Part shown: positions 57,521-64,000 of the stretch, in pieces
Position numbering within the stretch: position 1 is the stretch's first letter
How the letters are laid out: every line of letters starts with the position of its first letter
Assembly: GCF_014655295.1 (NCBI RefSeq)
Contig: NZ_BNBI01000008.1
Span: 248,001 to 312,000 of the forward strand
Source: Streptomyces fumanus
Lineage (GTDB): Bacteria > Actinomycetota > Actinomycetes > Streptomycetales > Streptomycetaceae
DNA: 64,000 bases
Reading direction: 5' to 3'
The notes under the pieces: generated by a model
The model's input: only the letters and a program-made list of their open reading frames with translations
Told to the model about the DNA's origin: nothing
Databases searched by the model: none
Made by a program: the position numbers and the translations under genes

Positions 57521-58252
57521 ATGAGTGACGACGCCTCCACCCCCGCAGCCGAGCGCATCCCCAACAAGGGCAAGCTGGCCAAGGACCTCAACGAGGTCAT
57601 CCGCTACACCCTCTGGTCCGTCTTCAAGCTCAAGGACGTGCTCCCCGAGGACCGCGCGGGCTACGCCGACGAGGTCCAGGAGCTGTTCGACCAGCTCGCC
57701 GCCAAGGACGTGACCGTCCGCGGCACGTACGACGTGTCCGGGCTGCGCGCCGACGCCGACCTCATGATCTGGTGGCACGCCGAGACCAGCGACCAGCTCC
57801 AGGAGGCGTACAACCTGTTCCGCCGGACCCAACTGGGCCGGGCGCTCACGCCGGTCTGGTCGAACATGGCGCTGCACCGCCCCGCCGAGTTCAACCGCTC
57901 GCACATCCCGGCCTTCCTCGCCGACGAGACCCCGCGGAACTACGTCAGCGTCTACCCGTTCGTCCGCTCCTACGACTGGTACCTGCTGCCCGACGAGGAC
58001 CGCCGTCGGATGCTCGCCGACCACGGCAAGATGGCCCGCGGCTACCCGGACGTGCGGGCCAACACGGTCGCCTCGTTCTCGCTGGGCGACTACGAGTGGA
58101 TCCTCGCCTTCGAGGCCGACGAGCTGTACCGCATCGTCGACCTCATGCGTCACCTGCGCGGCTCCGAGGCGCGGCTGCACGTGCGCGAGGAGGTGCCGTT
58201 CTTCACCGGCCGCCGCAAGGACGTCGCCGAGCTGATCGCCGGCCTGGCCTGA
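57521..58252 (+). CDS. hemQ: Coproheme decarboxylase (HemQ/ChdC)
   Basis: 243 aa of the chlorite dismutase-like family. KGKLAKDLNEVIRYTLWSVFKL is the usual actinobacterial start, then LMIWWHAETSDQLQE, the YVSVYPFVRSYDWYLLPDEDRRR region (Tyr involved in decarboxylation, split here) and HGKMARGYPDVRANT with the proximal His. It converts Fe-coproporphyrin III to heme b. The ATG at 57521 has GGAGCGGGAG upstream and lies in an operon with hemY. Confidence 0.93.
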   Translation: MSDDASTPAAERIPNKGKLAKDLNEVIRYTLWSVFKLKDVLPEDRAGYADEVQELFDQLAAKDVTVRGTYDVSGLRADADLMIWWHAETSDQLQEAYNLFRRTQLGRALTPVWSNMALHRPAEFNRSHIPAFLADETPRNYVSVYPFVRSYDWYLLPDEDRRRMLADHGKMARGYPDVRANTVASFSLGDYEWILAFEADELYRIVDLMRHLRGSEARLHVREEVPFFTGRRKDVAELIAGLA

Positions 58253-58398
58253 CCGTCACCCGGCGCCCGCCCGGGACCGGCCTCCCGGGCGCGGCCCGGC
58301 GCACGTCGACGGCAGCAGGCCGTCCGGCGCACGACCGTCCGGCCGGACGGACGGAAGAAGGCCGACGCCGGCCGGGCGGAGGCCGGCCCCCGTGCCGC

Positions 58399-59178
58399 TC
58401 AGCCCGGCCCGTTCCACGACTCCTCGCGGTGCGCGAAGGCCGCGCGCAGATCCGGCTCGCCGACCGCCCGTACGCCCCGCACGGCGACCGAGGTCAGATA
58501 CGCCCGCTCGTCGGCGGGGCCGTACGCCTGCCGGACGAACGCGCCGAGCAGCCGCTGCCCGGCCGGCGAGGCCCACGCCGAGTACGGGTGGACCTCGATC
58601 CGCGCTATGGCGAGGCAGCTCACGGTGAGGATCAGCGGCAGCGCGAACCACAGGGCGATCAGACCGCGCGGCACGTCCGTGGGCACGGGCAGCGCCAGCG
58701 CCGCCGCGCCCAGCGCGCACACCGCCAGCGCGGCCCGCCGCACCCGGCGTACCCCGGCCGCCACCGTCCGGGTCTCGTCCGGCACCGCCAGACCGGCACT
58801 GACCAGGCGTTCCGCCAGGTTCCGTACCGCCTCGGCCGCCGCCGCGGAGGCCCGTACCGGCGCGATGCGGGACTGTCCCCCGGGTCCGATCGCCCCGATC
58901 ACGGACCGTTCCATCTCGTCCCGGCCGCGGGGGTCGACCACGGTCGCCCAGCCGGTGTGTGCCAGCAGCAGCCGCCGCTGCCGGGCCATCGAGACCAGCG
59001 TGAGGTCGGCGACCCGCGCGGGGCCGCCGGACAGGAACGCGGCCTCGTACAGGTCGAGTTCACGTCCCCGCTCCGGGTGCGTGTCGGCGGAGGCCGCGCG
59101 GACGGCGGCCAGACACAGCCGGGTGCACGCCGCGCCCGCGACGAACCAGGCCGGCAGCAGCAGAAGGACCCAGACCAT
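58399..59178 (-). CDS. TIGR04222-like membrane protein
   Basis: 259 aa. An N-terminal TM helix (VWVLLLLPAWFVAGAA) is followed by the TIGR04222 signature ELDLYEAAFLSGGPARVADLTLVSM, and two further TM helices near 165-205. Many family members carry a Gly/Cys-rich tail; this one lacks it and ends in a soluble AAFAHREESWNGPG. Function is unknown. It lies 95 bases from the DUF692 gene on the same strand, a pairing I recall as recurrent in streptomycetes. Confidence 0.7.
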   Translation of the reverse strand: MVWVLLLLPAWFVAGAACTRLCLAAVRAASADTHPERGRELDLYEAAFLSGGPARVADLTLVSMARQRRLLLAHTGWATVVDPRGRDEMERSVIGAIGPGGQSRIAPVRASAAAAEAVRNLAERLVSAGLAVPDETRTVAAGVRRVRRAALAVCALGAAALALPVPTDVPRGLIALWFALPLILTVSCLAIARIEVHPYSAWASPAGQRLLGAFVRQAYGPADERAYLTSVAVRGVRAVGEPDLRAAFAHREESWNGPG

Positions 59179-59273
59179 GCCGCTTTTCTATGCCGAACGC
59201 CGCCACCTCCGCCATGCCCCTTTCACCATCCGGACGTGAGTGTGGCCGGTACGTGACCTTCCGCCCGGGCGGA

Positions 59274-60581
59274 TCAGCGCCCGAGCACCACCCGTCGCGC
59301 GGCCCGCGCCAGTCGCACCGCCGGACGCCGCGCGGGCGGCACCGGACCGGACCGCTCGCGCCACCACCGCCGCACCTCCCGCCGCGCGGCCGCCTCCCGG
59401 AGCTCACCGGAGCGCAGCAGATGCCCGGCGAAGTCGAGCGCGTCCCTCCGGTACCCGCCGGACATCGGATGGCGCTGGGCGTACGCCAGGAAGGCCGGCC
59501 GGTACGCCGCCCCGAGGATCTCCGGCAGTTCGGGCGCGACCTTGGCCACCACCCCGGCCCGCTTGGCGGCGAGCGCCCGCGCCTGCACCGCCAGCCGGCC
59601 CCGGTCGAACCCCTCCGGCGCGGGCGTCCCCGCGACCAGCGCGGACAGCAGGGCGGCCTGCGCGAGTCCCAGCCGCAGCCGCGCGGGCCCGGTGTCGGAC
59701 GCCACCGGCGCGCCCCCGGCCCCCCGGGCCCGGCGGACCGGCGCCCCGCCCTGTGCCCGCCCCTTCTCCACCGCCTCCCGGATCGCCGTCAGCTCGCCCG
59801 CCAGCTCGGCCGCACCGGGGAAGTCCTCGTCCCGCTCCAGCAGCACCCCCGGCGGGGCGACCCGGGCGGCCAGGTCGGTCAGCACGTCCAGCACCGGCTG
59901 CGGCACGGGGTGGGCGTGGCTGTCGTGCCAGACGCCGTCCCGTTCGAAGCCGCCCGCGACATGCACGTACGCGAGCGCCTCCAGCGGCAGCCCGGCCAGC
60001 GCCTCGGCCGGGTCCTCGCCCTGGTTGACGTGGTTGGTGTGCAGGTTCGCCACGTCGATCAGCAGCCGTACGCCGGTCCGGTCGGCCAGCTCGTACAGGA
60101 ACTGCCCCTCGGTCAGCTCCTCGCCCGGCCAGGCCAGCAGCGCGGCGATGTTCTCCACGGCGAGCGGTACGGGCAGCGCGTCCTGGGCGATGCGGATGTT
60201 CTCGCAGAGCACGTCGAGGGCCTCGCGGGTGCGCGGCACCGGCAGCAGGTGCCCGGCCTCCAGGCGGGGCGAGGCGGTCAGCGGCCCGCCCGCCCGGACG
60301 AACGCGATGTGCTCGGTGACCAGCGGCGACCCCAGCGCCTCGGCCCGCTCGGCGAGCGCCGCGAGCCGCGCCGGATCGGGCCGCTCGGCGCCCCCGAGGC
60401 CCAGCGAGACACCGTGCGGCACCACGGTCACGCCCCGCTCGCGCAACCGCAGCAGCGACGCCGGCAGATGCCCGGGACAGACGTTCTCCGCCACCACCTC
60501 GACCCAGTCGATCCCCGGCAGCCCCTCCACGACGTCCGCGATCTCCGGCCGCCACCCGATCCCCGTCCCCAGCTTCTCCAT
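59274..60581 (-). CDS. DUF692/MNIO family protein with C-terminal extension
   Basis: 435 aa. The N-terminal 280 residues form a TIM-barrel multinuclear non-heme iron oxidase (MNIO) domain: GIGWRPEI at the start, VVPHGVSLGLGG, LVTEHIAFVR, PLAVENIAALLAWP, DVANLHTNHVN, and HVAGGFERDGVWHDSHAHPV carry the His/Asp/Glu metal ligands. The C-terminal part (about 300-435) is Ala/Arg-rich and of BufC-like or unknown type. MNIO enzymes modify Cys or Asp residues of peptide precursors together with a partner protein. No small precursor gene was found within 100 bases on either side. The nearest partner is the TIGR04222-like membrane protein. Confidence 0.82.
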   Translation of the reverse strand: MEKLGTGIGWRPEIADVVEGLPGIDWVEVVAENVCPGHLPASLLRLRERGVTVVPHGVSLGLGGAERPDPARLAALAERAEALGSPLVTEHIAFVRAGGPLTASPRLEAGHLLPVPRTREALDVLCENIRIAQDALPVPLAVENIAALLAWPGEELTEGQFLYELADRTGVRLLIDVANLHTNHVNQGEDPAEALAGLPLEALAYVHVAGGFERDGVWHDSHAHPVPQPVLDVLTDLAARVAPPGVLLERDEDFPGAAELAGELTAIREAVEKGRAQGGAPVRRARGAGGAPVASDTGPARLRLGLAQAALLSALVAGTPAPEGFDRGRLAVQARALAAKRAGVVAKVAPELPEILGAAYRPAFLAYAQRHPMSGGYRRDALDFAGHLLRSGELREAAARREVRRWWRERSGPVPPARRPAVRLARAARRVVLGR

Positions 60582-60677
60582 GTCCCGTCCCCCTCCTTCG
60601 TTCCCGGGGGATATGGCCCGGCCGGGAACGGGCGAACCTCGGGGGTGGCAGGTTCAGAGCAACACTTGAGGTTTCCG

Positions 60678-61394
60678 CTACCGCAGCCCCGGATGATCCG
60701 CCACCACCGTGCACGACCCCGGGGCAATCTCCGTGAAGCCGGCGTCGCGGACCACCGGGAGGCCGCTGGTGGTGAGGGTCTTCCAGTGGCCGGGGGCGGC
60801 GGTGCGCACCGCGAGGGGGAAGCCCGCGGCGTGCCAGGCGGCGCGCTGGGCGCCGGTCAGTTCCCACCAGGCCAACTGGGCGCCGTGCCCGGCCTGCGCC
60901 ATCGCCTTGCCGGCCGACATGTCGAGGTCGGGGCTGAGCCAGAGCACCGGCGCGGACGGGTCGGGGTCCACCGGGGGCTCGGGGTCGTCGAGGTCGGTGC
61001 CGGAGACCTGGAGCCGGGCGAGGTCCCGGGGCCAGTCGTCGACCGGGACCGGCGGGAAGACGCGCACCTCGGCCGTGGCGCCGGTGACCGTGATGCCGGG
61101 CAGGGCCTCGGCGCGCCGCCACTCCGCGCCCCGGGCCCGCCGGACCACCTTGCGGATGCGGGCGTCCTGCCAGTCCCGGACCGCCTTCGCCCAGGGGCCG
61201 TCGCCGGTCGAGCGCTCGTCGGTGAGCATCACCAGGACCGCCCGCGCGGCGGTCTCCAGGGCGTCGGTGCGGGCCGGGGGCGCGGCCCGCTCGATGCGTA
61301 CCACCAGCGGCAGCACGAACTGCGGCGCGAGGTCGCGGTCGCCGGGCTCGGAACGGAAGGGGCCCTCGGGGGCGGGTGCCGGATCAGTGTTCAC
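60678..61394 (-). CDS. PTH2-type peptidyl-tRNA hydrolase-like protein
   Basis: 238 aa. The C-terminal half matches the Pth2 fold: DLDMSAGKAMAQAGHGAQLAW with the key Lys/His region, later RTAAPGHWKTLTTSGLPVVRDAG and EIAPGSCTVVADHP. The N-terminal 90 residues (FVLPLVVRIERAA, a helical stretch) are specific to actinobacterial members. Archaeal and eukaryotic Pth2 release peptides from stalled peptidyl-tRNA. Whether this variant does so is not established to my knowledge. Confidence 0.8.
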   Translation of the reverse strand: MNTDPAPAPEGPFRSEPGDRDLAPQFVLPLVVRIERAAPPARTDALETAARAVLVMLTDERSTGDGPWAKAVRDWQDARIRKVVRRARGAEWRRAEALPGITVTGATAEVRVFPPVPVDDWPRDLARLQVSGTDLDDPEPPVDPDPSAPVLWLSPDLDMSAGKAMAQAGHGAQLAWWELTGAQRAAWHAAGFPLAVRTAAPGHWKTLTTSGLPVVRDAGFTEIAPGSCTVVADHPGLR

Positions 61395-61418
61395 GCCCCC
61401 AGTCTGCCAACCCCGCGC

Positions 61419-61601
61419 TCAGCCCGAGCAGGCCGTCCGCTGGGCCTCCTGCCACTCGCAGACCGGGCAGAGGGTCACGCCCTTGTACGACTCGGGGTAC
61501 TCGGTCGGCTCCCGGCACAGTATGCACTCGGCGTACGGCGGCCCGTCGGCCCTGGGGGGCCTGGCCGCGTCGTCGATCAGGCAGTCGTCGTCGTCGCTCA
61601 T
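61419..61601 (-). CDS. Small zinc-ribbon-like protein
   Basis: 60 aa from ATG 61601. The acidic N-terminus DDDDCLIDDAARPP is followed by ECILCREPTEYPES and LCPVCEWQEAQ, two CxxC pairs spaced to bind one zinc. It is conserved-looking and of unknown function. It lies between the PTH2-like and deacetylase genes on the same strand, 29 bases from the latter. Confidence 0.75.
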   Translation of the reverse strand: MSDDDDCLIDDAARPPRADGPPYAECILCREPTEYPESYKGVTLCPVCEWQEAQRTACSG

Positions 61602-61630
61602 ACTTCCAGCGTAGGACGGCCGGGCGGCGG

Positions 61631-62485
61631 TCAGCGGCGGCCGTCGGCGGCGCCGATCAGTTCGGAGACCTTGACGAACCGGTAGCCCTGGCGGCGCAGT
61701 TCCGGGACGATCCGCCGGACCGCCCGCTCGGTGGCCGGGGCGGCGCTGCGGGTGCAGTGCAGGACGACCACGGACCCGGGCCGGACCCCGTCCAGCACCT
61801 GCCGGGCGACGGCGTCCGCGTCGGTGGCGAAGGCGTCGCCGCCGACCACGTCCCACTGCACGGCGGTGACCCCGGCGGCCGTCAGTTCCCTCAGCGCCGT
61901 CCGGTCGTGGCAGCCGCCGGGGAAGCGGAAGTACGGCATCGGCTCCGCCACCCCGGCCGCGCGGAACGCCGCGTACGCCTGTTCCACCTCCGCCCGCATC
62001 CGGGTGCGGGCGACGGTCGGCAGGCCGTAGCAGCCGCCGGTGAAGGCGTAGTGGCTGTAGGAGTGGTTGGCGACCTCGAACAGCGGGTCCCGGCCGATCG
62101 CGCGGGCCTGCCGCGGGTACTCCTCGGCCCACCGGCCGGTCATGAACACCGTGGCGGGCACCCCCAGTTCGCGCAGTGCCGCGATCAGCTCGGGGTTGTC
62201 GAACCGCTCGCCGGCCGCCGCCCGGCGCCCCTGGTCGGCGGTCATGTCGGCGTCGAAGGTCAGCGCCACGGTCCGCCCGCCGGTGCGCGGACCGTGCGCG
62301 AAGACGGGGGTGAGCCCCGCCGGGCCGGGCGCCAGCGTCGGCGGCCGGGACTTCGCGGGGGAGGGGGAGGCGGCGGTCGGGGAGGCCGGGCGGGGGGCCT
62401 GCGGGGCGGGGGCGGTGCCGCAGCCGGTGAGGACGGCGGCCCCCAGGACCCCGACGGCCACCGCACGTCGTACGAGAGTGATCAT
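61631..62485 (-). CDS. Polysaccharide deacetylase (NodB) lipoprotein
   Basis: 284 aa. The N-terminus ends in the lipobox LTGC (MITLVRRAVAVGVLGAAVLTGC), followed by a Pro/Ala/Ser linker. The NodB domain runs from about 70: VALTFDADMTADQGRR (catalytic Asp), ANHSYSHYAF (zinc His pair), YFRFPGGCHD, and VVLHCTRSAA near the end. It probably deacetylates cell-wall N-acetyl sugars outside the membrane. The TFDAD form and HSYSH are those seen in peptidoglycan deacetylases. Confidence 0.9.
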   Translation of the reverse strand: MITLVRRAVAVGVLGAAVLTGCGTAPAPQAPRPASPTAASPSPAKSRPPTLAPGPAGLTPVFAHGPRTGGRTVALTFDADMTADQGRRAAAGERFDNPELIAALRELGVPATVFMTGRWAEEYPRQARAIGRDPLFEVANHSYSHYAFTGGCYGLPTVARTRMRAEVEQAYAAFRAAGVAEPMPYFRFPGGCHDRTALRELTAAGVTAVQWDVVGGDAFATDADAVARQVLDGVRPGSVVVLHCTRSAAPATERAVRRIVPELRRQGYRFVKVSELIGAADGRR

Positions 62486-62571
62486 CGTACGAACGTATGG
62501 GGGTGTTTGTCGGCTTTCGCGGCGAGGCCGGGTGACCGGGCCGTGCGGTCACCCGGGCGGACGGACCGGGG

Positions 62572-64000
62572 TCAGATCTCCCGGCGCTCCAGCGGCTTGG
62601 TCGCCGGGCCCTGGACGACATTGCCCTCGGTGTCGAAGCGGGAGCCGTGGCAGGGGCACTCCCAGGCGCGTTCGGCCGCGTTGAAGCCGACCAGGCAGCC
62701 CAGGTGGGTGCAGCGCGGTGAGACCGCGTGCAGGGCGCCGTCCTCGTCCCGGTAGACCGCGACCCGGTGGCCGTCGACCCGGACGACCGCGCCCTCGCCG
62801 GGCGGCAGCGCGTCCACCGGCGGGGCCGGCTTGAGGCGGTCCCCGACGAAGTGCCCGGCCACCTCGGCCTGCGTCTTCAGGAACTGCGGGGCCTCGCGCA
62901 CCTGCGTCCGCAGCCGGCGCGGGTCGTACAGCCCGCTCCAGGCGCACTCCGCGCCGGTGATCTGAGCGGTCAGCAGCCGGCCCGCCATCAGGCCGCCGCT
63001 CATGCCCCAGCCGCCGAAGCCGGTGGCCACGTAGGTGTGCCGCGCGCGCGGGTGCAGCGGGCCCACCATCGGCACGGTGTCGGTGGGGTCGATGTCCTGC
63101 GTGGCCCAGGAGTGGGTGAGGCCGACGCCGGGGAAGTGCTCGGCGGTCCAGGCGCCCAGGCGGTCGAAACGCTCGCGGGTGTCGCCCGTGCCGGGCGTGA
63201 AGTGCTCCCCGGTGACGATCAGCAGCTTCTGCCCGGCGTCCCCGGCGAGCGGGGCGGTACGGACCGAGCGGGTGCCCTCCTCCGGCGTGATGTACATGCC
63301 GTCGACCTCGCGGTCGGCGGAGATCGGCCCGGCGACCACCAGTTCGCGGCGCGGGGAGAGCCGGGAGAACAGCAGCGCCCGGTCGAAGACCGGGTAGTGC
63401 GTGGCGACCACCACGTCCCGGGCCCGTACCGTCGCGCCCGTCCCGGCCGACACCCGGCACGGCTCGCCCTCGTCCAGGCCGTGCACGGTGGTGTGCTCGA
63501 AGATCCGCCCGCCGCGCGCCTCGAAGTCCTCGGCGAGGGCCAGCAGGAACCTGCGCGGATGGAACTGCGCCTGCCCGGTCACCCGCACCGCCCCGGCCAC
63601 CGGGAACGGCAGCCCGGTCTCCGTCACGAACGCGGCCGGCAGCCCCGCCTCCTTGGCCGCCGCCGCCTCGGCCCGCACCTCGTCCACCCGGTTGGCGTCC
63701 CGGACGTAGGTGTAGGCGCTGCGGGTCTCCCAGTCGCAGTCGATGCCCAGTTCGTCCACCAGCGCGGCGGCGTGCTCGATCGCCTCGGTCTGCGAACGGG
63801 CGTACAGCTTCGCGCCCTCCGGGCCCCGGGTGCGGCGCAGCTTGGCGTAGACCAGGCTGTGCAGGGCGGTCAGCTTGGCGGTGGTGTGGCCGGTGACGCT
63901 CGCCGCGATCCGGTCCGCCTCCAGCACCGCCACGCTGCGCCCGGCGCGGGCCAGCCCGTACGCCGTGCACAGCCCGGCGATGCCGCCGCCGATCACGGCG
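62572..64000 (-). CDS. FAD-dependent oxidoreductase with C-terminal Rieske domain, 5' end missing
   Basis: The gene runs off the right edge; 475 codons are visible. The N-terminal DAO fold starts within the FAD motif VIGGGIAGLCTAYGLA. The FAD-closing segment VATGFGGWGMSGGLMAG is followed by a Rieske domain with CTHLGCLVGFN and WECPCHGSRFD, which bind a [2Fe-2S] cluster. This fusion is common in actinobacteria and bacilli; physiological substrates are not settled. Only a few residues are missing at the start. Confidence 0.88.
   Translation of the reverse strand, partial: AVIGGGIAGLCTAYGLARAGRSVAVLEADRIAASVTGHTTAKLTALHSLVYAKLRRTRGPEGAKLYARSQTEAIEHAAALVDELGIDCDWETRSAYTYVRDANRVDEVRAEAAAAKEAGLPAAFVTETGLPFPVAGAVRVTGQAQFHPRRFLLALAEDFEARGGRIFEHTTVHGLDEGEPCRVSAGTGATVRARDVVVATHYPVFDRALLFSRLSPRRELVVAGPISADREVDGMYITPEEGTRSVRTAPLAGDAGQKLLIVTGEHFTPGTGDTRERFDRLGAWTAEHFPGVGLTHSWATQDIDPTDTVPMVGPLHPRARHTYVATGFGGWGMSGGLMAGRLLTAQITGAECAWSGLYDPRRLRTQVREAPQFLKTQAEVAGHFVGDRLKPAPPVDALPPGEGAVVRVDGHRVAVYRDEDGALHAVSPRCTHLGCLVGFNAAERAWECPCHGSRFDTEGNVVQGPATKPLERREI

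Overview
The window is very GC-rich (roughly 73-75% by eye), with Streptomyces codon use, GTG starts, rare TTA codons, SARP regulators and a gamma-butyrolactone system. It is a Streptomyces or close-relative chromosome segment. The flanks are conserved housekeeping genes. The left flank (1-6041) holds fadB (partial), fadA, an RNase D homologue, a LuxR-type response regulator, a DUF3000 protein and hemE. The right flank (52587-64000) holds a rhomboid protease, a CoA-disulfide-reductase-like flavoprotein, a DUF4349 lipoprotein, coproporphyrinogen oxidase, HemQ/ChdC, a TIGR04222-like membrane protein, a DUF692/MNIO enzyme, a PTH2-type hydrolase, a small zinc-ribbon protein, a NodB deacetylase lipoprotein and a FAD/Rieske oxidoreductase (partial).

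Between them, 6.2-52.5 kb is a complete-looking nonribosomal peptide biosynthetic island. Its core is an operon from 12476: an SbnA-like 2,3-diaminopropionate (Dap) synthase, two NRPS proteins, a DrrB-type permease, a P450, an MbtH protein, a DrrA-type ATPase and an O-methyltransferase. Domain order is C-A-T-E on the first NRPS and (dead E)-C-A-T-C-A-T-C-A-T-TE on the second, so four modules. Hand-read A-domain codes suggest diamino acid (epimerised) - large aromatic - diamino acid - Gly. A RebH/Thal-type tryptophan halogenase lies divergently upstream. An SbnB-like dehydrogenase, a class II DAHP synthase, a flavin reductase, a type II thioesterase and a stand-alone Asp-type A domain lie downstream. 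To the left of the halogenase is a separate SARP-ACP-KS-CLF set that could make an acyl or ketide part. The simplest reading is a chlorotryptophan- and Dap-containing, methylated and oxidised tetrapeptide. I cannot match it to a named compound.

Regulation is dense: two SARPs, an ArsR-like protein, a LysR protein, two ArpA/ScbR-like TetR proteins and an AfsA-type butyrolactone synthase. I find 11-bp-phased heptamer repeats (core GTCA) of SARP-operator type at five places, in front of the first SARP, the Dap/NRPS operon, the ArsR-like gene, sbnB, and (inverted) the MacB-type ABC transporter. In-frame TTA codons occur in the second SARP, the stand-alone A domain and the MacB-type ATPase, implying bldA control. 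Two ABC systems and a CPA2 antiporter are candidates for export or self-protection.

No tRNA, rRNA, CRISPR array or insertion sequence was recognised. A 52-bp tandem repeat fills the gap after the stand-alone A-domain gene.
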